Of a DNA stretch of 52,742 bases, positions 15,925-24,080 are shown in pieces (position 1 is the first letter of the stretch; each line of letters begins with the position of its first letter). The stretch comes from Clostridiales bacterium (GTDB taxonomy: Bacteria; Bacillota; Clostridia; Lachnospirales; WQUN01). The stretch spans positions 1 through 52,742 of the forward strand of contig JAISGK010000067.1 in the NCBI GenBank assembly GCA_031263155.1, given 5' to 3'. The notes under the pieces were generated by a model. That model was not told the DNA's origin. It searched no databases and saw only the letters and a program-made list of their open reading frames with translations. The position numbers and the translations under genes were made by a program.

Positions 15925-15953
15925 ATAATAAACCATTGGCACTTACTTTTCAA
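15925..15953 (-). promoter_or_regulatory. Sigma-A-type promoter for the 15134-15862 gene and probably iorAB
   Basis: Minus strand: TTGAAA (15948-15953), 17-base spacer, TATTAT (15925-15930). It lies about 60 bases before the start codon and immediately beside repeat copy C. Confidence 0.6.
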
Positions 15954-15987
15954 CAAAAAAAGCAATTGGCTGCTCTCCCTGCATTGT

Positions 15988-16203
15988 ACTCTAAACGTGC
16001 GGTTTCCAAATTTGTCATGTTTGCACAGCGGTCAGTGGGTATGATTTCGTAGGGGCGCGCAGTGCGCGCCCGGGAGGTAGCCGGGCGATTACCAAGGACT
16101 CACACCCATCTCGAATAGCCGGGTGATTGCCGAGAAGACGCGCGGGCGCGCACTGCGCGCCCCTACGAACCCAAAACCCTGTTGTGAAAACGCACGTTTA
16201 GAG
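15988..16203. repeat. MITE-like repeat, copy C (most complete)
   Basis: A 216-base element with terminal inverted repeats: ACTCTAAACGTGCG at the left, complement CGCACGTTTAGAG at the right. Two internal GC-rich inverted blocks (TAGGGGCGCGC... and ...GCGCGCCCCTA) flank a variable centre holding GGACTCACACCCATCTCG. It is non-coding. It fills part of the 525-base gap between the 15862 and 16388 genes; the remainder holds promoters and a hairpin. Confidence 0.8.
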
Positions 16204-16213
16204 CATTATAGTG

Positions 16214-16246
16214 AAAAGGATACGGCTAATGCGTATCCTTCTTTTA
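16214..16246. terminator. Terminator-like hairpin next to repeat C
   Basis: AAGGATACG (16216-16224) pairs with CGTATCCTT (16232-16240) around a seven-base loop. It is followed by CTTTTATT on the plus strand and by CTTTTCAC on the minus strand. No gene obviously ends here, so it may be an insulator or a leader element. Confidence 0.4.
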
Positions 16247-16277
16247 TTGCAAACCTCATTTGAATTGCAAACCCATA

Positions 16278-16306
16278 TTGACCTTTGCGTTCACTTGCGT
16301 TAAAAT
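16278..16306 (+). promoter_or_regulatory. Sigma-A-type promoter for the zinc-uptake genes, with direct repeat upstream
   Basis: TTGACC (16278-16283), 17-base spacer, TAAAAT (16301-16306). Just upstream, ATTGCAAACC occurs twice (16246-16255 and 16264-16273), an 18-base-phased direct repeat that could be a regulator site (for example a zinc-responsive repressor). Confidence 0.55.
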
Positions 16307-16387
16307 GGTATCGTGTACCGATTTCGAATGGGCGACTCTATTTGCAAAAAATGTTTGTAGAGAGGCAAATGGAAAGGAGGAGATGCT

Positions 16388-16738
16388 ATGTGCTGTGAAA
16401 CCAGGGGCATTGCGACGCGAGACGAGTGTAAGCGACCAACGGTCAGATTAACGGCTTTGGTTTTGTGCGCTCTGTTCACAGCCATATTCATCATCTCCAC
16501 GGTGTTTATTTGCGTCCGTAGCAATCACGAACATGACCACGACGGGCCCGACGGGTGCTGCGCAACCTGTATGCATATACAGTATGCCGATAAGTTACTG
16601 AAAGCCTTGTCAACTATAGTCGCTGCCGTTTCGACCTTCATTGGAGGTATTTTCGGCGCGCTTTGCTCCTTGCGGTTCGCCACCCCGTACTGCGTCTCTC
16701 ACACGCTTGTCAAACTAAAAGTACGATTGAATAATTGA
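16388..16738 (+). CDS. Small membrane protein with His/Cys metal-binding loop, linked to zinc uptake
   Basis: A 116-residue protein with two predicted membrane helices (about 22-44 and 72-96). The loop between them reads HEHDHD then GCCATC, giving three His, three Asp/Glu and three Cys in under 20 residues, a likely zinc-binding patch. The ATG at 16388 has AAAGGAGG upstream. It is followed by a zinc-type ABC binding lipoprotein, which supports a role in zinc handling or zinc sensing at the membrane. The precise family is not recognised by me. Confidence 0.7.
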   Translation: MCCETRGIATRDECKRPTVRLTALVLCALFTAIFIISTVFICVRSNHEHDHDGPDGCCATCMHIQYADKLLKALSTIVAAVSTFIGGIFGALCSLRFATPYCVSHTLVKLKVRLNN

Positions 16739-16750
16739 AATAACCTCTAT

Positions 16751-16779
16751 AAGCGGGCTACTTGAAAGTCCGCCCGCTT
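16751..16779 (+). promoter_or_regulatory. Intercistronic hairpin before the zinc-binding lipoprotein gene
   Basis: AAGCGGGC (16751-16758) pairs with GCCCGCTT (16772-16779). There is no T-run, so it is not a standard terminator. It could stabilise or attenuate the mRNA between the two genes. Confidence 0.4.
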
Positions 16780-16838
16780 GACCGTCATCTATTCCTTTGC
16801 GTTTGTGCGCCAAAAACAAATATGGGGGTTATCTTTTA

Positions 16839-17795
16839 ATGAAAAAAATTATATCTTCTGCGTTCGCGCTACTCATCGCCGTATCTTTGCTTACGGGCTG
16901 CGGACAAAATACCGCGTCGGCAGAATCCAAAAGCGACGGACAAGTAAGCGTCGTTGCAACAATTTTCCCGCCTTATGACTTTGCGCGCGCTGTTACGGGT
17001 GATAAAGCGGAGATCTCTATGCTCTTGTTACCCGCGACAGAGAGCCACAGCTTTGAGCCTACGCCACAAGATATCATCAAAATCCAAAACTGCGACGTGT
17101 TTATTTATAACGGCGGCGAATCCGACGAATGGGTTAACGAGGTACTTGAGTCTATAGACACAAGTGAAATAGAAATTGTCAAGTTTATTGACTGCGTAGA
17201 GGTCGTCGAGGAAGAGATTGTAGAAGGCATGGAAGAAGAAGAGGAAGGGGAAGAGCACGAACATGGTGAAATAGATGAACATGTTTGGACTTCGCCGCGT
17301 AACGCCAAGCTCATTGTGCAGCGAATCTCTGACGCGCTTTGTGGGGTGGACAGTGCCAACGCCGCAATTTATAAGCAGAACGCCGACGCATATATTGCTA
17401 AACTGGAAGAACTAGACACAAAATTCCAGGGCGTGATAGATAATGCCTCCCGAAAGACCATCGTATTTGGCGATCGCTTCCCGTTCCGCTATTTTGCGGA
17501 CGCTTACGGCCTGGATTACTTCGCGGCGTTCCCCGGATGCTCCACAGAGACGGAGCCCAGCGCGGCGACTGTGGCGTTTTTGATCGATAAAGTGAAGGCG
17601 GAACAAATCCCGGTCGTGTTCCATATTGAATTGTCTAACGCGAGAATGGCGGACACAATAGCAGAGCAGACAGGCGCCAAAGTACTTGAGCTTCACGCTT
17701 GCCACAACATATCCAAGGCTGACTTTGAGGTGGGAAAAACCTATATTGACATTATGACCGCTAACGTGGACGCGTTAAAGGAGGCTATCGGCTAA
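16839..17795 (+). CDS. Zinc/manganese ABC transporter substrate-binding lipoprotein (ZnuA family)
   Basis: A 318-residue lipoprotein (lipobox LLTGC, Cys21). Features of cluster A-I metal binding proteins: TIFPPYDFARAV, the first metal His in ATESHSFEPTP (His70), an acidic His loop (EEEEEGEEHEHG, about 133-143) and DEHVWTSPRN (His148), then GDRFPFRYFADAYGL and the CSTETEPS segment. The subfamily with GDRFPFR replaces the usual HxAFGY. It most likely binds Zn(II). Unusually, no ATPase or permease gene follows; a terminator and csrA do. The rest of the transporter must be elsewhere. The ATG at 16839 has GGGGG upstream. Confidence 0.85.
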   Translation: MKKIISSAFALLIAVSLLTGCGQNTASAESKSDGQVSVVATIFPPYDFARAVTGDKAEISMLLLPATESHSFEPTPQDIIKIQNCDVFIYNGGESDEWVNEVLESIDTSEIEIVKFIDCVEVVEEEIVEGMEEEEEGEEHEHGEIDEHVWTSPRNAKLIVQRISDALCGVDSANAAIYKQNADAYIAKLEELDTKFQGVIDNASRKTIVFGDRFPFRYFADAYGLDYFAAFPGCSTETEPSAATVAFLIDKVKAEQIPVVFHIELSNARMADTIAEQTGAKVLELHACHNISKADFEVGKTYIDIMTANVDALKEAIG

Positions 17796-17872
17796 TACTG
17801 CCCTTATAGCAGGGTGTTTTTTCTCACGAGAAATACCAGTGAACAACCTGGCGCTTGCCGCAGGGTTTACAA

Positions 17873-17923
17873 AAACGGCCCTGGACATCCGAACGTTTGA
17901 CAAGAGGATGTCTGGGCCGTTTT
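17873..17923. terminator. Bidirectional terminator between znuA-like and csrA
   Basis: AACGGCCCTGGACATCC and its near-complement GGATGTCTGGGCCGTT form a 16-base stem flanked by TTTTTT on the plus strand and TTTTT on the minus strand. It ends both convergent transcripts. A weaker hairpin (CCCT/AGGG then GTTTTTT) lies at about 17804-17821. Confidence 0.8.
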
Positions 17924-18166
17924 TTATACCTGCTTTTCCTCGTTTTGGTTGCGTAGCATATTTTTCATTACGCCAACATTAAGGTGCTGAGTCGCTTCGT
18001 TATTTTCGCTCGTTATCTGCTCATACAGTTCTTTGCGGTATATGGGGACTTCTTTGGGCGCAATAATACCTAAGCGCACCTGCTCGCCATGCACGCTCAG
18101 AATAATTACTTCTATATTGCTCGCAATCATTATGGATTCGCCTTTTTTGCGAGTTAAGGCCAGCAC
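17924..18166 (-). CDS. csrA: Carbon storage / flagellin translation regulator CsrA
   Basis: An 80-residue protein. The CsrA core begins MLALTRKKGESI and continues with IEVIILSVHGEQVRLGI and APKEVPIYRKELYEQI. It is an RNA-binding dimer that blocks ribosome sites of targets such as flagellin mRNA. The C-terminal tail is slightly longer than the usual 61-75 residues. I chose the GTG at 18166 by alignment with the family; an ATG six bases earlier is possible. It follows fliW, its protein antagonist, in the classical flgL-fliW-csrA order. Confidence 0.92.
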   Translation of the reverse strand: MLALTRKKGESIMIASNIEVIILSVHGEQVRLGIIAPKEVPIYRKELYEQITSENNEATQHLNVGVMKNMLRNQNEEKQV

Positions 18167-18253
18167 TCCCATCACCACCGCCCAAAACATTTAAGTGATA
18201 TGCCTGTCGCTTGGTAAAACTATTTTGTGTTTCCAAAATGCGATAATAATTGT

Positions 18254-18718
18254 TTAATACGATAACGCCGCCAGATGTTTGTTTCTTTCCACTTCGTCAA
18301 AAATGCGATACTTAAGCTGAAGGTCATCGTTGTCACAAATGACCTGCATACCGCGTTTGGTGGACGGATTAATGACAATGGGCGCCTTAAGGTTAGCGCG
18401 CATTTGACGTATATCTTCGGGAATGGTAACTACATTGTATACAAGTAGATTGTTATCGCCAATATCACCCAAACCGGAGATCTGATCACGGTTCACTAGT
18501 GGGTTGTAATCCGGTTTCACATTATAGATATTAATGAGAGCAAACGCCAAATTGCCGTCTTCTACTGACTGTAACCAACAAAAAGTATCTTCTGACTGGT
18601 TCTCCAGCAAAATAACAAATTTTTTGTGACCTGGGAAGCCGGGCAGCCCTTCAGCGAAGTTGATAACGAGAGATGAATCATAATCAATTTCTCCAAAATG
18701 CTTTGTGCTAAACTTCAT
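18254..18718 (-). CDS. fliW: Flagellar assembly factor FliW
   Basis: A 154-residue protein of full family length with the motifs FAEGLPGFPGHKKFVIL near 22-38 and AQLK-like APIVINPSTKRGMQVI near 115-130. FliW binds flagellin and, when free, binds CsrA to lift repression of flagellin translation. The ATG at 18718 has GGAGG five bases upstream. It lies between flgL and csrA as in many Bacillota. Confidence 0.92.
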   Translation of the reverse strand: MKFSTKHFGEIDYDSSLVINFAEGLPGFPGHKKFVILLENQSEDTFCWLQSVEDGNLAFALINIYNVKPDYNPLVNRDQISGLGDIGDNNLLVYNVVTIPEDIRQMRANLKAPIVINPSTKRGMQVICDNDDLQLKYRIFDEVERNKHLAALSY

Positions 18719-18785
18719 AAATACCTCCATATGTTTTATTTTGTAACAGGTAGATTTTATCTATCCCGCTATTGATGACCTGCCA

Positions 18786-20243
18786 TCAGATAAAGCTGCT
18801 TAACGTCATTTGAATAATGCTGGCTCCAGCCTTCAAAGACGCCTGATAAACCGCCTCAGCATTGGATTTTAACATGATTGCCCGCATCATATCCACATCT
18901 TCGTTATCCGACATAAGCTGTTTGTAGCTGCCTTCTTCCTGATCAAGGCGTGTAACAATCAAATCCAGCCGGTTTATGCGCGCTCCAAGATCCGCTTGCA
19001 TTCGCGAGATGACAGACATATGCCGGTCGCACATTTCCAGCATGTTATTAAACCTGTTGTGCAATACTTCCGACAATCTTGCTTTTTCGTCCGCAAGATG
19101 GCGTTGCGTCGCGTTGGCTAACACATCGCCGATCATACCTTGCGATTTGTACAGTTCTGTGACTTGCTGCTCATCGGAGATCGTCACGCGATCGAGTAGT
19201 TTACATAGATTGTTTAGATCCGCATAGAGCTTATCGGTAAGTACATCCGCCGCAAGGGAGTTAATATCAACACGCGTATTAACCCCAAATTCATAAGCGA
19301 CATGCTGTTCAAGCATATTGTACCCAATTCCAGTAGATAAATCCGTACAGGAAAAATAAACCAGCGGATTTAATTCGCCTTGAGCAATGCCGATTTTATC
19401 ATAATTCACCCTAAGTCCATTTTGTACAAAATCGGCGGACACGGCGTCCGCGTCGCTCATTACCAATTCACCCGTTTGTTGGATATACACAATATTCCCG
19501 GCGGGAATGTTTGCGCTGTCATAAGGGTTAACACCGCCAAGCGCGGGCACGCCGCCATCTGTCGCATTGACTGTATGAACATACAACGCGCGCGGCGCTC
19601 CCGGAATTGTCAAAGGTGGAACACTGATACCTCCACCCGTAAAATCCACATTTTGATATGCCAGTTTTAACAAACGGGTATTATAAACGCTTGCGGGATC
19701 GGTAAGCAATGAGCCTGACACGGGCTTTTGGTAACTTTTTGTTACTTCTACATCATCGGGTGAAAACGATTGATTTATATTAAAGCCGGCGGGCGTGCTT
19801 CGATCAAGCACAGGGGGCTCATCCGTTCTGTAGCCCGAAAACGTGTATCGTCCCGCGTAAGTGACATTCATTTCTGCGGCTATTTGCCCAAACATCTGCT
19901 TCACTTGCGCCGATATGGCTTGTCGGTCTTCCGCAGTCAACGTACCGTTGGCCGCTTGCACGCATCTATCCCTTATAGACCTTACGATGCCAACGACATT
20001 ATTATACGCGCTTTCTGTAATATTCATCCATGCGAGAGCTTGCGAGGCGTTACGTTGAAACTGCCCCGTGTCTGACACCGCAGAGCGAAATTTAAGCGCT
20101 CGCGCGGCTGTTATCGGGTCGTCTGACGGTACTTGAATTTTTTTTGCTGTGGCTATCTGTGTGTAGAGATTATCAACATACCTCATGTTGCGGCTGATAT
20201 TTAACAGCATCGTATTAGCCATCATCATGTTGGTAATTCTCAC
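18786..20243 (-). CDS. flgL: Flagellar hook-associated protein 3 (FlgL)
   Basis: A 485-residue protein with the flagellin-like N terminus (RITNMMMANTMLLNISRNM, then YTQIATAKKIQVPSDDP) and a C-terminal coiled region, both forming the D0/D1 domains. FlgL joins the hook-filament junction with FlgK. It is longer than the ~300 residues of enteric FlgL because of a central insert at about 150-330, common in Clostridia. The GTG at 20243 is chosen because GGAAGGGGGAGAT lies directly upstream. It is 25 bases downstream of flgK. Confidence 0.9.
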   Translation of the reverse strand: MRITNMMMANTMLLNISRNMRYVDNLYTQIATAKKIQVPSDDPITAARALKFRSAVSDTGQFQRNASQALAWMNITESAYNNVVGIVRSIRDRCVQAANGTLTAEDRQAISAQVKQMFGQIAAEMNVTYAGRYTFSGYRTDEPPVLDRSTPAGFNINQSFSPDDVEVTKSYQKPVSGSLLTDPASVYNTRLLKLAYQNVDFTGGGISVPPLTIPGAPRALYVHTVNATDGGVPALGGVNPYDSANIPAGNIVYIQQTGELVMSDADAVSADFVQNGLRVNYDKIGIAQGELNPLVYFSCTDLSTGIGYNMLEQHVAYEFGVNTRVDINSLAADVLTDKLYADLNNLCKLLDRVTISDEQQVTELYKSQGMIGDVLANATQRHLADEKARLSEVLHNRFNNMLEMCDRHMSVISRMQADLGARINRLDLIVTRLDQEEGSYKQLMSDNEDVDMMRAIMLKSNAEAVYQASLKAGASIIQMTLSSFI

Positions 20244-20268
20244 ATCATCTCCCCCTTCCACATATTTT

Positions 20269-21966
20269 TTACGCGCCCAAACGGTTAATCAGCGTGTCAT
20301 ATATACTGTTTATTGTGCTCACCAATTTAGCGGACGCCTGATAAAGTTGCTGGCATTTTACCATGCGCACCATTTCTTCGTTTATGTCCACGCCAGACAC
20401 ATCTGTGCGCTGATTATCAATCGCGCTTAAAAGGTCTGTGTAGCTGGCGTTAAAATCTTTCGCCTGGCGGGAATCTATGCCTAGCTCACTATTTATGGCT
20501 ACCACATAATCCAGTAGCTTACCCTCGCGAAACAACGAGGCGTTGTTTTTTATGAGGCTCATTCCCAAGGGGACTGTGTTTGCGCTTTCGCCCAGCGATG
20601 GGGAGCCGTTGTCGGCAGTCGAGGCGCAATTTAGCAGGGAGGGATCTTGAAACAGGTTTGGGTTTACGATAAAATTAAGACAACTCATCTCATTGTAAAA
20701 TGTGGGATTTGTCGTGGTTAGATCCATACCGTTGGTCGGGCCGCCGGCGTAGGTAAACATCAACGTGCCCAGCTTTTGCCCGTTTAGATCGATGCCCTTG
20801 GAATGTCCCAAAACGTTTTGTATGGGCGTACCAGAAAAATAATCCGTTTGCGCGTAGCCTGCGGGGGTAATCCCGTCGGACAAGAGCGTACCGGGGGGTA
20901 AGTCAGCGCCATCGGCGTAAAGCCCGTGATCAATCGCCAAAGCAAACCTGCGTGTCAAATTGTTGAGCTTATTCATGTAATATGGTACACCCTTATACCT
21001 TGGCACAACAATCTCATCGCCCGAAAGGGAATATACGACGCCCGTGCCATTGCCGTCGCGCATATCTATAATACCGCGCAGCTCGCCTTTTAGCGAGGCG
21101 CTATTAATGTCGAACGTTATACCCGTGCCAGCAAAAATAAGATCGAACAAACCCTGCGCATCCATCGGGCTTTTGCTGTTATTTTCCACAATCGCGTCTG
21201 AATCGTTGCGCTCTATTGTTTTGAGGTTGTTGATTAGGTCGTGGTTGATAAAGTCGTAGCCGTTAATCATAACGATGTAGCGATTATTTGAGCGCTCATA
21301 TACAGTGACATTAACCAGCTCAGATAATCTGTCCACCAATCTCGTCCGTTCGTCGCGCAAATCGTTGGCGTGTGATCCATCCAGCTCGTAGGTCACAATT
21401 TGCTTATTAAGGCTGACAATCTGCTCGCCGATACTGTTCATCTCATTAACAACGAGCAAAAATTCGGTGTTGGCATCCAATTGCTGTTTTTGCAACGCTT
21501 GAGCGTTAGCGTTAATTATTTGCGCTAAAGAATCGGCGGATTGCACAAGATTAGTGCGATATGTCGCGTCGTTTGACGTGGTCGCCAGTTCTGACGCTTG
21601 CGCGAAAAACCTGTCAAAGCTCTCGGCAAGTCCCGCCCCCTCGCTCATCTCATTAAAAACATTTTCCATAATTGTCAACTGGCTGTCTTTAAAATCGTAT
21701 TCACCCAACATGCAATGTTTTGTCCAATATTTGGTATCGAGAAACGCGTCGCGAATACGTTCTACGCCATACGCGTCGCTGCCCGTCCCTACCATGCCCT
21801 TACCGTTGTATAATGGAAGGGGTTCGCCGGCTTTTTGAAGCGGCTCTTGGCGACTGTAGCCGGGTATCGCCGCGTTAGAGATATTGTGGCCTATGACCTC
21901 CAGATTGGCGCGAGCGGCGAATGCGCCGCTTATTGCCACGTTAAACTCAAAAAACGCTGATCGCAT
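20269..21966 (-). CDS. flgK: Flagellar hook-associated protein 1 (FlgK), copy 1
   Basis: A 565-residue protein with the rod/hook N-terminal motif (NLEVIGHNISNAAIPGYSRQ near 22-41), the middle motif DGSHANDLRDERTRLVDRLSEL typical of FlgK, and the C-terminal pattern EEMVRMVKCQQLYQASAKL. It forms the junction between hook and filament. The ATG has GGGAG upstream. It is preceded, 34 bases away, by a second and diverged FlgK-type gene. Confidence 0.9.
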   Translation of the reverse strand: MRSAFFEFNVAISGAFAARANLEVIGHNISNAAIPGYSRQEPLQKAGEPLPLYNGKGMVGTGSDAYGVERIRDAFLDTKYWTKHCMLGEYDFKDSQLTIMENVFNEMSEGAGLAESFDRFFAQASELATTSNDATYRTNLVQSADSLAQIINANAQALQKQQLDANTEFLLVVNEMNSIGEQIVSLNKQIVTYELDGSHANDLRDERTRLVDRLSELVNVTVYERSNNRYIVMINGYDFINHDLINNLKTIERNDSDAIVENNSKSPMDAQGLFDLIFAGTGITFDINSASLKGELRGIIDMRDGNGTGVVYSLSGDEIVVPRYKGVPYYMNKLNNLTRRFALAIDHGLYADGADLPPGTLLSDGITPAGYAQTDYFSGTPIQNVLGHSKGIDLNGQKLGTLMFTYAGGPTNGMDLTTTNPTFYNEMSCLNFIVNPNLFQDPSLLNCASTADNGSPSLGESANTVPLGMSLIKNNASLFREGKLLDYVVAINSELGIDSRQAKDFNASYTDLLSAIDNQRTDVSGVDINEEMVRMVKCQQLYQASAKLVSTINSIYDTLINRLGA

Positions 21967-22000
21967 AGTCTGTCTCCCAATTCATTCGGGGCATCCTGTT

Positions 22001-23770
22001 TCAGCCCGCGATTCGAATGACCTCCTGCATCATGGAGTCCATAACGTTAAGCATTCTTGCCGCTGCGGAATAGGCGTGCTGATATATCATCATATTTTTC
22101 ATTTCTTCGTCCAGGGACACGCCCATTATCTGATTGCGCCTGTCATCCGACTGCCGCACAAGAAGGTTTTGCTCTTGCACAAACGACAGATCCTCCGATG
22201 TTTCGTCACCTATGCTTGCGATAAAGCGTTTATAAGCGTCATTAACGCTATAAGACTCGGCTGAGTTTAGCCGCACAATCCTTTCGTTCCACTTGCTTAT
22301 TATATCCAGCAGCAAGCGATTATCACCTCTGTCTCCAAAACCAGCGCCAATGGAAGCGTCGCCTTGGGCGGGCGAAAAGGCGAGCAGGTTGTATCCGCCG
22401 TTTAGCATTACATCAGGATTAATCTGTAGATTGCCCATGGTATATTGCGTGTAGTATTCATAAGGCTGTTCGGGGTTAAGGGTGTTGGCGGCGTCCCAGC
22501 GGTTGATAAATTTGCGGCTAAAGACCTCCGTATAAGAACGTTGAATGCCTGCCGCGTCGTCATTGGGGTTGAGAGGGTAGGGACCGGATGGATCCTGGGC
22601 GCCGTTTGGTAGCGCTGGCGCGATAGAGTCGTTAATCAAAGTGACCACCCTGTGAACAATGGCGTCGATCATATTCATTACTTGTGGCACAAAGCAATTG
22701 TTGACGCTGTATACATCGTTGTTATATCTGCGAAGTCGCGAGGCGTACAAGGGATCATTTACTCCCAGGGGAAAAGTTACAAGATCTGTCGGATCGGGTT
22801 GTTCGTACGCCGCCGTTCCAAGATAATTAGCCGGGCGTGTGCCGCGCGATATGAGCATACCCTTAAGGCTGCCCGTGTCATTGTCATTCTCCGCGTTAAC
22901 AGTGTCAGTAAAAACAAACAGCGGCTCGTACTCACTCAGCGGAGTGTCTGCCGGTAATATACCTGGATCATCTGTAAACACGGGCTCGATAAACGAGTAT
23001 TCGACGTTTGTATACTTTAGCCCGACTTTGTGGATAAACCCATTGTTCAGCAGCTCTTTGCCTTCGCATACCAACATGATACCGCTATCGTCTTTTTCTT
23101 TAAATTCGTAATTAATGATTTTGGAAAGCTCATCCAGGCACGCGGCGCGTTGATCTCGATAGTCGTTGGCGTGATCGCCAGTGTACTCTACACTGGAAAT
23201 TTTTCTGTTAAGTGTGTCGATCTCACTTACAAGGGAATTGATTTTTGCCGTCGCGGCGCGAATCTGATCATCCAAATTGTGCTGATGCGCGAACAATCGC
23301 GCGTACACATCTTCCGCTTTCGTAATGAACGTAGTGCAGTGCGCCAAAAAATTTGTACGCGTTTCCACCCCTTCAGGGTGCGAGGCCAGTTCATTGAGTG
23401 AGTTCCACACGTCATCCAAAACCTGTTGAAAATTATATTGGCTTTGTGTTTCGCCCATTATGCTTTCAATCTCTTGCCCTGTCACGGCCTTTATTTCATA
23501 AAAACCCAGGCGGCAATTTTCCGCGCGATACGACGCGTCCAAGAATCTGTCGCGTATCTGTTGAAGGGCTTTAAGCATAACGCCAAGACCTTTTTGTTTT
23601 TTCCCTATTGGGCTTTCGCCGATGTTTTGATAAGTAAAGTCGGTGGTTACAGGGCGCTGACGCGAGTACCCCGCCACCGATGAGTTGGCCATGTTATGGC
23701 CAGTGACATACAAACCGGCTTGCGCGGCGTTAAGGCCGCTTACGGCGGTATTCATACCCGTAAATCCCAC
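22001..23770 (-). CDS. flgK: Flagellar hook-associated protein 1 (FlgK), copy 2 (diverged paralogue)
   Basis: A 589-residue protein with the same layout: TGHNMANSSVAGYSRQ near 24-39, TGDHANDYRDQRAACLDELS in the middle and LDEEMKNMMIYQHAYSAAARM near the C terminus. It has the FlgK fold but differs through most of its length from copy 1. GTG start with GGAGGGG upstream. It is the first gene of the flgK-flgK-flgL-fliW-csrA unit; flgM and flgN, which often come first, are absent here. The two could cap different hooks, or form a heterotypic junction. Confidence 0.88.
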   Translation of the reverse strand: MGFTGMNTAVSGLNAAQAGLYVTGHNMANSSVAGYSRQRPVTTDFTYQNIGESPIGKKQKGLGVMLKALQQIRDRFLDASYRAENCRLGFYEIKAVTGQEIESIMGETQSQYNFQQVLDDVWNSLNELASHPEGVETRTNFLAHCTTFITKAEDVYARLFAHQHNLDDQIRAATAKINSLVSEIDTLNRKISSVEYTGDHANDYRDQRAACLDELSKIINYEFKEKDDSGIMLVCEGKELLNNGFIHKVGLKYTNVEYSFIEPVFTDDPGILPADTPLSEYEPLFVFTDTVNAENDNDTGSLKGMLISRGTRPANYLGTAAYEQPDPTDLVTFPLGVNDPLYASRLRRYNNDVYSVNNCFVPQVMNMIDAIVHRVVTLINDSIAPALPNGAQDPSGPYPLNPNDDAAGIQRSYTEVFSRKFINRWDAANTLNPEQPYEYYTQYTMGNLQINPDVMLNGGYNLLAFSPAQGDASIGAGFGDRGDNRLLLDIISKWNERIVRLNSAESYSVNDAYKRFIASIGDETSEDLSFVQEQNLLVRQSDDRRNQIMGVSLDEEMKNMMIYQHAYSAAARMLNVMDSMMQEVIRIAG

Positions 23771-23811
23771 AAAGATCCCCTCCCTTTACAAAATATTATT
23801 TGCATGGCAAT

Positions 23812-23841
23812 AAAAAAAACACCGGCTAACTTTTGCCAGCG
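23812..23841 (-). terminator. Terminator after the SPFH/ribbon-helix-helix pair
   Basis: Minus strand: CGCTGGC and GCCGGTG form a stem of seven around an eight-base loop, followed by TTTTTTTT. The stem begins within the last codons of the 23826-24077 gene. Confidence 0.75.
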
Positions 23842-24077
23842 TTTTTAGAATGGATTAGATCGCCAGAGGTGTCATCAAGCATCGTTAAACCGGTATGCGA
23901 TGATATCTCGTCTATATTTGTCATTTTGCCGTCCTGCGCTTTTTTAAAGCGCCGCACACATTCTGTAAGCAAAAACTCTATTTGCCCGTTTAGGCTTCTA
24001 AAATCCGCCTCTGCCCAAGCAACCAATTCTTTGTAAAGTGTGTCGGACACACGCAGTGGAATTTGCTTTTTCGCCAT
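23826..24077 (-). CDS. Arc-type ribbon-helix-helix protein downstream of the SPFH gene
   Basis: An 83-residue protein beginning KKQIPLRVSDTLYKELVAWAEADFRSLNGQIEFLLTEC in one run: a beta strand, helix, turn and helix matching the Arc/MetJ ribbon-helix-helix fold, which binds DNA as a dimer. It starts three bases after the stop of the SPFH protein and is probably translated by coupling. Such a pair is common in Bacillota. The target is unknown; it may be a regulator of its own operon. The tail after residue 50 is hydrophilic. Confidence 0.75.
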   Translation of the reverse strand: MAKKQIPLRVSDTLYKELVAWAEADFRSLNGQIEFLLTECVRRFKKAQDGKMTNIDEISSHTGLTMLDDTSGDLIHSKNAGKS

Positions 24078-24080
24078 TGC

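Noticed and set aside
17804..17821. Weak hairpin just after the zinc lipoprotein as its main terminator
   Set aside because: Only four base pairs; the strong bidirectional hairpin at 17873-17923 is the better candidate.
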